64,000 nucleotides of DNA. Origin: Mucilaginibacter sp. L196 (GTDB taxonomy: Bacteria > Bacteroidota > Bacteroidia > Sphingobacteriales > Sphingobacteriaceae). The DNA is taken from assembly GCF_009765905.1 (NCBI RefSeq), contig NZ_LMUO01000004.1:62001-126000 (forward strand). Reading direction: 5' to 3'. The number at the start of each line of letters is the position of its first letter. Within the stretch, counting starts at the first letter, position 1. Below, piece by piece: positions 50,054 through 60,317 of the stretch. The translations under genes were made by a program, and so were the position numbers. Below the pieces are notes generated by a model that saw only the letters and a program-made list of their open reading frames with translations, ran no database searches and was not told the DNA's origin.

Positions 50054-51697
50054 TTAAAAGTTTGGCCCATTAACGTCCCACCATAAGCGGGTAGTAATAT
50101 TATCAGGGCCATTTAATAAATTAGCTATCGCGTTATTAAAAGCAGTTGGATCTTTTAGAATGAGCGAGCTCGGATATTGTAAGCGGCGTATCTGAAGTGC
50201 TACAGCTCCCGGGATGCCGCTGTCATTGTTGATTATTGGAAATAATTTTGGATAGCCTGTACGTCTGTAGTCAGCCCAGGCTTCTTGTCCATCCGGAAAT
50301 AAAGCCAGCCATTTTTGGGTAATAATCTGTTCCAGCATTTGCTCCTTGGTACCATTCGGGTTCCAGGCTACGCTAATGGTTGATAGCGCGGTCGCATTAT
50401 TGGCAGGAACAAGAGGATCTACATAATTGGCTTCTGTGGTTGTACCCGCTATATAAGCGTCGGCACCGGATGCAACACCATACTTAGTCATAGAGTTTCT
50501 TATGCCGGTTTCATAATCGGTTTGAATACTTTCACTGGTCCATCCGCGTAAAGCAGCCTCGGCCCTCAGGAACCATACTTCAGCAGAAGTAAGAATTGGC
50601 TGCGGGACACTAGGCGTAAAATATGCATTGGGATTTGTGGCAGTTGCTATGTTTCCGGTTGAAAAGTACGCGTAGGTCGCATTATCACTAACATAAGTAC
50701 CGGTGCGTACTCCGTGATACTGCCCGGCGTATGGAGATGAGCCGGTTGGTGCCGCCGTAGTAGGGGCAAAATAAACTGTAAACCTCGGGTCATTATAACC
50801 CTGCATATAACTTTGTATGGCCGCATCCATAACCATTTGCCCCCCCCCATAAGTAGCAATTGCATAAAAGCCAGTGAACCCGTTTATTGATGATGGTACG
50901 TTGGCATCATCAGCAGTCGTCTCTAACAAACCGCCTGAATTCTGGATCGCTTCTAATGCTTGTGCTTTTGCAGTTACCGCGTCAACCTTTACTATACGCA
51001 TAGCCAAACGCAGGCGAAGCGAATTGGCATATTTGAGCCATTGTTTATAGTTCCATCCATAAACATAGTCAGTACTTGCGGCATATGGCGATGATGTGAT
51101 ACCCGCGCTTATCGCCGCTTGAAGATTTGTCACAGCAGTATCTATCTGTTTAAAAAACTGCTGGTAAATTGCTTGCTGGCTATCAAAAGGAGTTGTTGTT
51201 AAAGAGGAACCAGCCTTTGAATATGGAACCGGGCCAAACCTATCGGTTACCTTATCCATAGCTGTAACCTGTATGAGCAATCCTATTCCCCATACCGGAG
51301 GTTGCGAAGTTTTAATGTTGGTGGTGAGCGACAACGAGCGCATACTTGGCAAAATATCGCCATAAATGTCTCCTAATGCCGGTGCGTTCCAACTTTCATG
51401 CATACCATAGTCCAAATTGCTACCTTGATTAAAAGCGCATGCGTCCAGGTATCCGGCATAACCATCCGCGCTAAGATTTTGGGCGCGCTGGTAATCGTCG
51501 AAAATATCTACTTCAAGAGGGCCAAAGAGTGTAGAAGCTATGGCAACGGATTGGGTAGAAGATAATTTGGTAGGATCGGTATTGTATTTTTCAAAATTCT
51601 TGGTACACCCTGCCAGCGCTAAGGCTATGAACATAATCCCAATAAACTTGTATTTACCTTTTGGGTTATATGCTATATATTTAAAGTTCCTTTTCAT
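50054..51697 (-). CDS. SusD/RagB family nutrient-binding lipoprotein
   Basis: A 547-residue lipoprotein with lipobox LALAGCTKNF. The start at 51697 (MKRNFKYIAYN) is chosen; an open frame upstream would overlap susC and has no signal sequence. The helical SusD fold shows in the TPR-like LSRLRLAMRIVKVDAVTAKA-type segments, STSAEVWFLRAEAALRGW and the C-terminal TTRLWWDVNGPNF. It sits as a lid on the SusC barrel and binds glycan at the cell surface. It is 29 bases after susC; this is the SusD_2 (DUF-like RagB) subgroup. Confidence 0.92.
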   Translation of the reverse strand: MKRNFKYIAYNPKGKYKFIGIMFIALALAGCTKNFEKYNTDPTKLSSTQSVAIASTLFGPLEVDIFDDYQRAQNLSADGYAGYLDACAFNQGSNLDYGMHESWNAPALGDIYGDILPSMRSLSLTTNIKTSQPPVWGIGLLIQVTAMDKVTDRFGPVPYSKAGSSLTTTPFDSQQAIYQQFFKQIDTAVTNLQAAISAGITSSPYAASTDYVYGWNYKQWLKYANSLRLRLAMRIVKVDAVTAKAQALEAIQNSGGLLETTADDANVPSSINGFTGFYAIATYGGGQMVMDAAIQSYMQGYNDPRFTVYFAPTTAAPTGSSPYAGQYHGVRTGTYVSDNATYAYFSTGNIATATNPNAYFTPSVPQPILTSAEVWFLRAEAALRGWTSESIQTDYETGIRNSMTKYGVASGADAYIAGTTTEANYVDPLVPANNATALSTISVAWNPNGTKEQMLEQIITQKWLALFPDGQEAWADYRRTGYPKLFPIINNDSGIPGAVALQIRRLQYPSSLILKDPTAFNNAIANLLNGPDNITTRLWWDVNGPNF

Positions 51698-51725
51698 TGT
51701 TTTATAATTAAAATAATCAATATTA

Positions 51726-54700
51726 TTAAAAGCTAACATTAGCCGAAAAACCGAGGTTACGTGTTGCAGGCGGGTTAAATGCGTCCACACCTCCAAGGCC
51801 ATTACCTGTAGAGGTGCTTACCTCAGGATCGAACGGCGCTTTTTTGTAGAAATAGAACAGATTGCGACCTATTAATGCAAATTTCACACTTTTGATGGCA
51901 CTGTTGGTAATTGGCCATGTATAGCCAAGTGATGCTTCACGCAGGCGAACAACCGTAGCGCTGTAAATATATTGATCTGTTAAACCAGTGAGGCCACCTG
52001 CTGCCTGATACCAGTTTTTCGCGGTAACAGAAGTTACCGACTGGCCTGAGGAATTAACCCCATTGACTGTAACTGTGCGGTTGGGGCCATTGCCGAGGGA
52101 AGCCTGTGAAACGCCGAAATAGTCCATCTCTGCCTGGGTATAGGAAAGCACCTGGCCGCCAAATTTTCCGTCAACCAGGAAATTCAGGTTAAAGTGGCCG
52201 AAATCAAAACTATTGCTCCACCCCAATTGAAATTTCGGATTAGGATTACCTAAATAACTATATGTACCAACTTTTTGCGGCGCATAGTTGCTTGCGTTAG
52301 TACCCGACAACACTACCTGGCCATTGGCGTTTTTTAAAGTAGTGTATCCGTATATATCACCCACGGAACCGCCATCTGCCATTACCGATTCATACCCATA
52401 CTGGCCATTACCACTACCGGTTAAAATAGCTAAAGGTAAACCATCTTTGTCATCAACCTGTATTACCTTATTTTTATTCATGGAAGCATTAAAGGAAGTA
52501 TTCCATATTAATGCTTTATCCCGTATCACATCAGCGCCCAAAGTAATTTCAAAACCTTTGTTCTGGATATCGCCCGCATTAACATAAGCATTTGAAATGA
52601 GGGTGAAAGGAGACGGCTGTATAGAGAAATATTGGTTATAAGTATGGGTATCATAATAGGTGGCACTGAAACTGATGCGGTTATCTATAAATTTCCAGTC
52701 CGTACCCAATTCAAAAGAATGGGTCATTTCAGGCTTCAGGGTCTTTAATGGCGCATTGTTATTAAGTACTTCGGCACCGCTGCTATTTTGTGTATTTTGT
52801 CCTAAAGTTACATTAAAGGGTACGCCGTTACCAACATTGGCATAACTTCCACGCACTTTAGCGTAGGAAATAGCCTGGGGCATAGCAAACATTTGCGATA
52901 AAATAAACGTAAGACCTTCCGAAGCATAATCGTAATGGTCATTAGGCGTAAATGCCAGGGTTGAATTCCATTCAGTACGGTTAGTTAAGGCTAAATACAC
53001 CCAATTTTTGTAGGAAAGGTTGGCGCTTTCGAAAATTGATTGGGTTTGCGTATGGGAAAAATAGGTGTTTGGAGCAATTGGATTACCTGCAGCATTAAAT
53101 ATATTAGAAAGAGAAAAAAAGTTGGGTGTTAAAAGCTGACCATTATTTCCGTTAGCACCGTCGCCAACAGCTAAACTATTAGTCCTCAAATCACTTATGG
53201 AAGCGCCTACTAAACCATCCAGTTTGAATTGGCCCCAGCTTTTTGGGTTAAAATTGGCAATAATATCGCCATACTTTTGCTCAGTTACCCCGTTATTGTA
53301 AGCGAACGCCCCATTAGGAGCAGTAACACCATTAAATACGGTTCCGGCGCTTTGATCATAGTTATAAACGTCATTGGTACGGTCAACATTTCCCCTTACC
53401 TGTAAATTAAACCATGTGGTAAAATCATATTTCACATTGGCGCTGGCTATTATGCGGTTACGCTGCAAACTATTCGGATCATTATTGATAAGCCACCACG
53501 GGTTTTGCTGCGGGGGATTAGTTCCTCCCAGGTTCGGCCAGTTCTGTGTAGCCACGCCGGTTGACGAATTAAGATTTTGATAATTGGTTTTGTAGGGTAA
53601 TATGTTAGCCCCTCGTGGAAACAAGTATAGGCCTGTCAATGGGTTAGCACTCACTCCCAATTCCGGGGTATTGGCAATATTTTGATCAATATACGCCATA
53701 TTGCCGTCAACCGTTAATTTATTGTTCAACAATTTTAATGTTTCGTGTAAATTAAAGTTGTTTCTCTTCAGATCGTTTTTGGGTTCAACACCGCTCGCGG
53801 TGGTATTAGCGTATGAAAAATAAGTTTGAGCTGTTTCAGAACCGCCGGAAAGGTCAATAGCGTTGGTGAAGTTGGTACCGGTTTGGAAAAACTCTTTTAA
53901 ATTATTATGAGGTTGGTCAGAAATTGCAGGCCCGTAACTATCGGAGGCACTTGGAGTTTGCCCATATTGGTTTTGAAACTTAGGCAATGAAACCGCATTT
54001 GAAGCCTGAAAACTTGACGAAAAATTTATTTGAACTTGTCCTGCCTTGCCTTTTTTAGTGGTAATCAAAATTACGCCATTTGAAGCCTGGCTACCATATA
54101 ACGCGGAGGCAGAAGCGCCTTCCAATACAGTAATACTTTCTATATCCTCGGGATTTAAATTTGATATACCATCCCCGCCATCAGGAGAGCCGCCTTGTAT
54201 GCTGGTAGGTTGGCTCCCATTTGATGGACTACCCAGCGGTACACCATCTATCACATACAAAGGCTGGTTACTACCTGCGAATGAACGTATCCCCCTGAGT
54301 TCAACTTTTGTTGAACCGCCAACACCAGAAGCACTGGGTGAAATGGTTACGCCAGCTACCTTGCCGCTTAATGAGTTCATCAGGTTATCCGTTTTTACCG
54401 TGTTTATTTCATCGCTGCTAATCGTTTGGGTAGCATAAGTAAGCGACCTTGAAGACCTTTTGATACCCAAAGCTGTTACCACAACCTCGTTAAGTTGGCT
54501 TGAATTAGCTCCAAGCGTTACAACTATATTCGTTTCTGTCCCAACAACAACTTGCCTGGTATTATAGCCTACATAGCTAAAAACAAGTATATCGCCCGGA
54601 TTGGCTGATAAAGAAAATTTACCATTCACATCGGTTTGCGTGCCTGTGGTGGTACCTTTGATAACAACGGAAACACCCCCGAGCGTTGTTCCTGTACTGT

Positions 54701-54872
54701 CGCGTACCGTTCCGGTAATTGTACCCTGAGCATACAAACGCTTGGTGAATTTGGCGGGGTTCGATAAATGATGATTGATTGCGCTTCCTGATGTAATTAC
54801 ACTCCCGGCAGCAAATGCTCCCGCGGAACTACAAACAATCAAGCATGTAAGTAAGCTTTTTTTCATACTCAT
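51726..54872 (-). CDS. SusC/RagA TonB-dependent outer-membrane receptor (no STN domain)
   Basis: A 1048-residue TonB-dependent transporter. Order: signal peptide (to AFAAG, residue 22), carboxypeptidase-regulatory-like domain (about 50-130, GTITGTVRDSTGTTLGGVSVVI), plug (about 140-260 with the RGIRSFAGSNQPLYVIDGVPLG SusC motif) and beta-barrel to the end (LGFSANVSF). It brings in glycan fragments bound by SusD. There is no STN domain, so it probably does not drive the adjacent sigma/anti-sigma pair by the usual route. The two ATG codons at 54872 and 54866 are both possible starts. Confidence 0.94.
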   Translation of the reverse strand: MSMKKSLLTCLIVCSSAGAFAAGSVITSGSAINHHLSNPAKFTKRLYAQGTITGTVRDSTGTTLGGVSVVIKGTTTGTQTDVNGKFSLSANPGDILVFSYVGYNTRQVVVGTETNIVVTLGANSSQLNEVVVTALGIKRSSRSLTYATQTISSDEINTVKTDNLMNSLSGKVAGVTISPSASGVGGSTKVELRGIRSFAGSNQPLYVIDGVPLGSPSNGSQPTSIQGGSPDGGDGISNLNPEDIESITVLEGASASALYGSQASNGVILITTKKGKAGQVQINFSSSFQASNAVSLPKFQNQYGQTPSASDSYGPAISDQPHNNLKEFFQTGTNFTNAIDLSGGSETAQTYFSYANTTASGVEPKNDLKRNNFNLHETLKLLNNKLTVDGNMAYIDQNIANTPELGVSANPLTGLYLFPRGANILPYKTNYQNLNSSTGVATQNWPNLGGTNPPQQNPWWLINNDPNSLQRNRIIASANVKYDFTTWFNLQVRGNVDRTNDVYNYDQSAGTVFNGVTAPNGAFAYNNGVTEQKYGDIIANFNPKSWGQFKLDGLVGASISDLRTNSLAVGDGANGNNGQLLTPNFFSLSNIFNAAGNPIAPNTYFSHTQTQSIFESANLSYKNWVYLALTNRTEWNSTLAFTPNDHYDYASEGLTFILSQMFAMPQAISYAKVRGSYANVGNGVPFNVTLGQNTQNSSGAEVLNNNAPLKTLKPEMTHSFELGTDWKFIDNRISFSATYYDTHTYNQYFSIQPSPFTLISNAYVNAGDIQNKGFEITLGADVIRDKALIWNTSFNASMNKNKVIQVDDKDGLPLAILTGSGNGQYGYESVMADGGSVGDIYGYTTLKNANGQVVLSGTNASNYAPQKVGTYSYLGNPNPKFQLGWSNSFDFGHFNLNFLVDGKFGGQVLSYTQAEMDYFGVSQASLGNGPNRTVTVNGVNSSGQSVTSVTAKNWYQAAGGLTGLTDQYIYSATVVRLREASLGYTWPITNSAIKSVKFALIGRNLFYFYKKAPFDPEVSTSTGNGLGGVDAFNPPATRNLGFSANVSF

Positions 54873-55207
54873 GTTTAGATTAATTAAACTGTTAATAAAT
54901 TGGTTTTAGAACTAGCAGCCGGATAAATGGCGACCATTAATTGGTTTTTGGGCGCGCTTACTATCAGTTACTAAGGTTATATCCCTTTTTGCTAAAGAAT
55001 TGCCTACAAGAATTTTTATTTTTTTAATAAACACTGCATTTGTTTTATAAAAAAAGATTGTGCCCCAAGGATTATAGGGAAACGCTATCATTATATTTTA
55101 TTACAATGAGGTTGATAAAGCGTCAAATTAATACTAAAACTATTCTATTATAATCCGAATTAGTACATTGCGTTTACTTTCATCTGATCATTAAGCCATA
55201 GAAGAGA
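54873..55207. promoter_or_regulatory. divergent control region between the two SusCD loci
   Basis: 335 AT-rich bases between the start of susC (minus) and the sigma factor gene (plus). It must hold promoters for both loci. I could not find a full TTTG/TAnnTTTG promoter, which would fit use of an alternative sigma factor. Confidence 0.45.
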
Positions 55208-55840
55208 TTGAAACCTGATTTACTTGAACTCTGGAAAAAAATCTGTTTAACGGATGATGTTAAAGCATTTGAGCAGCTTTATTATACGCTATTTGGCAAA
55301 TTGATTAAATTCAGCATTTATTATGTTCATCAGCGGGAAGCGGCTGAAGAAATTGTATCAGAGGTTTTTGTAAAATGCTGGAGTAACAGGAGCAGCCTGA
55401 GCCATATTGAATATCCGGAAAGCTATTTATTTATCGCTGTTAAAAATCAATCGTTAAAATATCATAAAAAATATTCCAATATACACCTGGTTGAATTAGA
55501 AGATCATCAGTTCCGGTTGGTTGATCTGGCTGATCCATCCAAAAAACTGGAAATAAAAGAATTACATCACCGCCTTGATAAGGCCATTGAAACCCTGCCT
55601 ATGCAGGCACGTATGGTCTTCAGGCTAATTAAAGAAAACGGCTTAAAGTATAAAGAGGTTGCCCAGATACTGGAGATTTCACCAAGAACGGTGCAAACGC
55701 AGCTTTTCAGGGCGATTGATAAACTGAGGCAAGCCTTGAAGTCGCTGCCGGAAAATGAGCATAACTCCGGGATGAAAGGTAAAATCCTGGGTATTTTGAT
55801 CCTATTTTTTTATTCAATAAATTATTTAACCAACTTGTAG
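55208..55840 (+). CDS. ECF RNA polymerase sigma factor, TTG start
   Basis: A 210-residue ECF sigma factor of the Bacteroidota PUL type. Region 2 is around HQREAAEEIVSEVFVKCWSNR (residues 41-61) and region 4 around LPMQARMVFRLIKENGLKYKEVAQILEISPRTVQTQLFRAI (residues 130-170). The start is TTG at 55208: a TAG stop lies three codons upstream and no early ATG exists. AGAAGAG just before it could be a ribosome site. The last 20 residues (KILGILILFFYSINYLTNL) are strongly hydrophobic, beyond the normal sigma end. It is followed by its FecR anti-sigma gene after 46 bases. Confidence 0.9.
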   Translation: MKPDLLELWKKICLTDDVKAFEQLYYTLFGKLIKFSIYYVHQREAAEEIVSEVFVKCWSNRSSLSHIEYPESYLFIAVKNQSLKYHKKYSNIHLVELEDHQFRLVDLADPSKKLEIKELHHRLDKAIETLPMQARMVFRLIKENGLKYKEVAQILEISPRTVQTQLFRAIDKLRQALKSLPENEHNSGMKGKILGILILFFYSINYLTNL

Positions 55841-55886
55841 GCATCTTTTATAAAAAAGAGATTATCATATTGTACACAATACACCA

Positions 55887-56912
55887 ATGGAAGAAAAGAG
55901 ATTTACCGAATTACTTGCAAAAAAATTATCCGGAGAGATTACTCCTGATGAGTTTGCTGAGTTTAACCGGCTTATTGCAGGCAATACCTCTTTTCAAAAA
56001 GAATATGAATCGGTAAGGTCCTACTGGATGCAGGACGACGAGCCTTATGACAACATGGTGGGCATTCTTGAAAAAATCAAGCAGCGTGCAGGAATTACGG
56101 ACACCGACGAAAACACAGCTAGTGTAATTGAAATACAGCGTCCCAAAAAGAACTTGTTATGGTTGCGCAGCATTGCTGCAGCTGCTATCGCGCTTATTGT
56201 GTTATCTGCCTCTTTCTATTTTTTCAGAATAAATCCCCCCGGAAATACCACTACACGCTTGTCCGAACTAAAAACAAAGAATGGATCAATTGCTAAAATC
56301 AGGTTAGCTGATGGCACATTGGTTACGCTAAACGCTTTGTCGACGCTAAGCTATCCGAAAAACTTCACTGGTAAAACAAGAGAAGTTTTTTTAAGTGGGG
56401 AGGCTTTTTTTGATGTAGCTAAAGATCATAAACATCCGTTTATCGTGCATACAAATCAATCAGATATCCAGGTGCTGGGTACTGCATTTGATATTAAAAG
56501 CTATAAAAATGACCCGCAATTTGAAGCAACACTTTTTAGAGGAAGCATTCAGGCTACATTAAAAAATAATCCTGCTATAAAAGTTATACTAAAGCCAACA
56601 GACAAGCTACTTATTCAGCATACATCTTATTCTTTAACCAAGGAAACTTACTTTGATGATTCGAATACCTTAAATATCGAAACAGCATGGATGAATAATA
56701 AGCTCGTATTTAAAAATGAACCCTTTGAGCAACTTGCCAACAGCCTGGAAAGAAAATATGGAAATAACATATTTTTCAAAAATGATGTATTAAAATCCAT
56801 TAAATTTACCGGTGAGTTTGAAAAAGAAGATATAAATCAGATTTTATTATCGTTACAAATAGTTACCCGATTCAATTACAAAATTTCGGGTAATAACATT
56901 TATATTTTTTAA
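55887..56912 (+). CDS. FecR family anti-sigma factor
   Basis: A 341-residue single-pass membrane protein. The cytoplasmic N-terminus (1-85, with TELLAKKLSGEITPDEFAEFNRLI) binds sigma, a membrane helix is at about 92-112 (RSIAAAAIALIVLSASFYFF), and the FecR periplasmic domain follows (SIAKIRLADGTLVTLNALSTLSYPK, FDVAKDHKHPFIVHT). The C-terminal KISGNNIYIF segment is the STN-like end that contacts the receptor. It relays substrate binding at the STN-SusC to the sigma factor. Gene order sigma, FecR, SusC, SusD is the usual one. Confidence 0.93.
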   Translation: MEEKRFTELLAKKLSGEITPDEFAEFNRLIAGNTSFQKEYESVRSYWMQDDEPYDNMVGILEKIKQRAGITDTDENTASVIEIQRPKKNLLWLRSIAAAAIALIVLSASFYFFRINPPGNTTTRLSELKTKNGSIAKIRLADGTLVTLNALSTLSYPKNFTGKTREVFLSGEAFFDVAKDHKHPFIVHTNQSDIQVLGTAFDIKSYKNDPQFEATLFRGSIQATLKNNPAIKVILKPTDKLLIQHTSYSLTKETYFDDSNTLNIETAWMNNKLVFKNEPFEQLANSLERKYGNNIFFKNDVLKSIKFTGEFEKEDINQILLSLQIVTRFNYKISGNNIYIF

Positions 56913-56998
56913 CCAATTATTTATTCTTTTTCAAAACATGTCCTGTATAGACCAATCAGGGCCAGGGCTGATATGCAAAATGTTTTACAGGTTAATTC

Positions 56999-59900
56999 AT
57001 GAAATTAATCAGGTTACTATTATTGATTCTCATTTTCTGGAACTCAAAACAAGGGTACTGCCAAACAAAAGTTACACTCAATTTGCGGCATGCAACTTTT
57101 GAAGATGTAATAAATGATATTAAAAACCAAACGATCTACCATTTCATATATCGCCCAGATCAGTTACCCGGATGGCCTATTACACTACATATCAGAAACC
57201 AGGAGGCACTGACTCTTCTACATAACCTTTTAATGGGCACTGGCTATTCCTTCCATGTAGTTTCAGATAATTTAATAGCCATCAGCGCTCCAAGAGATAC
57301 TGTTCAAAGATTACCGATAACTGGATTTGTAACTGATGAAGACGGCAATCCGCTAAGCAGACTGTCCGTCAGGATAACAAATAATCCTTATGGAACAGAA
57401 ACGGATGAGAATGGTAAGTTTACCATTAACGCTATTAAGGACAGTATTATTAAAATATCCGGCATTGGATTCATCACCCAGGAGATAAGGGCTGGCATTA
57501 TCGGTGAACCCTTAAGAATAATTATGCTACCTACTGCTAATACCCTTGATGAGGTAGTTGTGACGGCTTTAAATATAAAGAAAGCGGACAGGAAGGTAGG
57601 CTACTCGGTGTCGACTATACAGGGAATAGACCTGACCGAGGCCAGGGAGTCGAACGTGGCTATGTCACTTGAAGGACAGGTGGCTGGATTAAATGTGAGT
57701 GGCGTTAACGGAGGACCGGCATCATCTTCAAGATTACTGCTCAGGGGAGCTGCCAGCATGAGCGCCGGTTCCCCTTTACTCATATTGGATGGCATACCAA
57801 TAGACAATACTCAGCGCGGTGCGGCAAATGAATACGGCGGCGCGGATTACGGCGATGGATTCAGTAATATAAATCCGGATGATATAGAAAGTATTACCGT
57901 TTTAAAAGGATCTGCTGCTTCGGCATTGTATGGGGCAAGGGCAGCAAATGGCGTAATACTGATTACGACAAAAACCGGAAAAAAGAACTCAAAAACATTA
58001 ATTGAATATAATCTCAATCTTGCCTACAGCCAGGCTGTAAATAATACCGATTTTCAGTATGTATACGGTCAGGGCTCACAAAACGAAAGGCCTACGGATG
58101 TGGCGAGTGCAGTAGCATCTGGCTTGCTGAGCTGGGGGCAAAAGCTAGATGGAAAACCAACCATTCAATTCGACGGTAATTTATACCCATATTCAGCCGT
58201 TAAAAATAATGTTGACCAGTTTTACCGGATAGCTCCATCACTTACCAATACCATTGAAGTAAGTGGCGGTAACTCCAAAGCTACCTTTAGGGCATCCGCT
58301 TCTGATCTTGAAGATGAATCGATTGTTCCCAATAGCGGACTGAACAGAAAAACCTTCAACTTAAACACCACCTACGATATTACTGACCAACTAGAATTCA
58401 GCTTTAATGGCAACTATATTTATGAACTCGATAAAAACAGATCGTACTTAAGCGATGGCCCGATGAATCCTAATTATGGTATTGAGTTTTTGGCGACAAG
58501 TGCCAATCAGGCCAGCCTTAAGCCCGGTTACAATCCATCAAACGGCGATGAATCACAATGGAACAGCGATGTGTACATTACCAATCCGTACTTCGCTGTA
58601 AATAAACAGGTAGACAATTCCACCCGGAACCGCTTTATAACCGCCGGCGTTTTAAAGTACAAATTCTCTGAGGATATGTATCTACAGGGTAGGCTCGGAT
58701 ACGATATTAGCAATGATGGATTGTTAAATGTTTTGCCTACCGGAACTGCGTTCACCGTGAACGAACAGGGTGGATTGAATGGCTTGAGCAAATCACAAAC
58801 ATCCGAGCTGAACACCGATCTACTCTTTGTCGCGGAAAAAAAACTGACATCAAATCTTGATCTCGATTTTTCGGCAGGCGGTAATTTCCGCAAACGTCAA
58901 TATAATCTAACAGAGATTACCGGTTCTCAATTTATAACCCCTTATTTATATACTCCTGCAAACCTGGCAAGTATAGCTACAAATTATGACGTATCTGAAA
59001 TTGTAACGGAGTCTGCCTATTACTCGGCCGATGTTGATTTTATGCATCTGCTAGACATAACTGCTACCGGCAGGTACGATGTTTTTTCAACGTTACCAGC
59101 CAATAGCAGAGGGATTTTTGTTCCGGGCGTTTCGGGCAGCTTTTTATTTTCAGATCTCTTGCACCTGCCACAACTGAGTTCAGGAAAATTTAGGATTAGT
59201 TATGCCAAAACAAGTGGGGAGCCATCGCAACCTTATACTACGCAATTGTATTTCACCTCCAATAACACGGTAAATGGTATCCCTTTAGGAAGTTTTTCTC
59301 CTGAGCTGCCCAATTACAACCTGAAACCGTTCACGCTTAACGAATTTGAGACTGGTGTTAACGTAAACTTCTTCCAGAACCGTTTAGGCGTAGATGCCAC
59401 TTATTTCAACCGGATCACCCACAACGAAATAGCGAATGCCCAACAGTCAGTTGCGACCGGGTTTACATCTGCCTATGTTAATGTCGGTAAAACTAAGAAT
59501 ACAGGCATTGAGTTATTGCTAACCGGGACACTAATAAAAACAATTTCATTTTACTGGAAGACAAGTATTAATTTAAGCTTGGTTCATAATATGCTGTTAT
59601 CTATTGATGGTTCAAGCCAGTACCTGCTGACCGGCACTTACCGGCCGTTAAATGCAAACACAGCCTTGGTTGTAGGCAAATCCATCACGCAAATAATGGC
59701 TTATGATTACAAAAGAGATGCGGCAGGAAATATCATTATAGGGAGTGACGGCATACCCGAACGCGGAAACCTAGACGCAATGGGTGGCACGTTGCCAACG
59801 TCTTACGGTGGTTTTACCAATTCATTTCATTATAAAAGGTTCAACCTGTCTTTTTTAATCGATTACAAATTTGGCAATAAAGTACTTTCGGCTACAGAGG

Positions 59901-60313
59901 ATTACTCTTACGTTTATGGATTGAATAAAGCAACTTTACCCGGGCGCGAAACTGGCATTGTCGCAAATGGCGTAAATGAGAATGGGCAGCGTAATACGAT
60001 CAATGTACCGGCTTATACTTATTATCCCGACTTAGCTACGAATATTTCAGCGTTATCTGTTTTAAACGGCAGTTTTATCAAATTCAGACAGCTTATTTTG
60101 GGATACGAATTTCCGGCACAATCTTTACACAGTGTATTCCAAACTATATCTGTTAGTCTTGTTGGCCGTAACTTGTTTACTATTCTGAAATACACTAAGA
60201 ATATCGATCCCGAATCAGAATTTGCTCCAACTTTGGGCTATGCGGGAATAGAAGGCGAATCGTTACCGGCAACAAGAACTATGGGGTTAAATTTAAATTT
60301 TAAATTCAGGTAA
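56999..60313 (+). CDS. SusC-type TonB-dependent receptor with STN signalling domain
   Basis: A 1104-residue transducer-type receptor. A signal peptide (to YCQ, residue 22) is followed by an STN (secretin/TonB short N-terminal) domain at about 25-95 (VTLNLRHATFEDVINDIKNQ, HVVSDNLIAIS). Then come a carboxypeptidase-like domain (100-180, ITGFVTDEDGNPLSRLSV), plug (LRGAASMSAGSPLLILDGIPI) and barrel, ending LNLNFKFR. It both imports and reports ligand through FecR. The STN domain sets it apart from the other SusC in the window. susD starts 5 bases later. Confidence 0.94.
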   Translation: MKLIRLLLLILIFWNSKQGYCQTKVTLNLRHATFEDVINDIKNQTIYHFIYRPDQLPGWPITLHIRNQEALTLLHNLLMGTGYSFHVVSDNLIAISAPRDTVQRLPITGFVTDEDGNPLSRLSVRITNNPYGTETDENGKFTINAIKDSIIKISGIGFITQEIRAGIIGEPLRIIMLPTANTLDEVVVTALNIKKADRKVGYSVSTIQGIDLTEARESNVAMSLEGQVAGLNVSGVNGGPASSSRLLLRGAASMSAGSPLLILDGIPIDNTQRGAANEYGGADYGDGFSNINPDDIESITVLKGSAASALYGARAANGVILITTKTGKKNSKTLIEYNLNLAYSQAVNNTDFQYVYGQGSQNERPTDVASAVASGLLSWGQKLDGKPTIQFDGNLYPYSAVKNNVDQFYRIAPSLTNTIEVSGGNSKATFRASASDLEDESIVPNSGLNRKTFNLNTTYDITDQLEFSFNGNYIYELDKNRSYLSDGPMNPNYGIEFLATSANQASLKPGYNPSNGDESQWNSDVYITNPYFAVNKQVDNSTRNRFITAGVLKYKFSEDMYLQGRLGYDISNDGLLNVLPTGTAFTVNEQGGLNGLSKSQTSELNTDLLFVAEKKLTSNLDLDFSAGGNFRKRQYNLTEITGSQFITPYLYTPANLASIATNYDVSEIVTESAYYSADVDFMHLLDITATGRYDVFSTLPANSRGIFVPGVSGSFLFSDLLHLPQLSSGKFRISYAKTSGEPSQPYTTQLYFTSNNTVNGIPLGSFSPELPNYNLKPFTLNEFETGVNVNFFQNRLGVDATYFNRITHNEIANAQQSVATGFTSAYVNVGKTKNTGIELLLTGTLIKTISFYWKTSINLSLVHNMLLSIDGSSQYLLTGTYRPLNANTALVVGKSITQIMAYDYKRDAAGNIIIGSDGIPERGNLDAMGGTLPTSYGGFTNSFHYKRFNLSFLIDYKFGNKVLSATEDYSYVYGLNKATLPGRETGIVANGVNENGQRNTINVPAYTYYPDLATNISALSVLNGSFIKFRQLILGYEFPAQSLHSVFQTISVSLVGRNLFTILKYTKNIDPESEFAPTLGYAGIEGESLPATRTMGLNLNFKFR

Positions 60314-60317
60314 GGCT

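Noticed and set aside
51698-51802. Longer start for the SusD protein at 51802
   Set aside because: It would overlap susC and place 35 unrelated residues before a clear lipoprotein signal; 51697 fits the family.
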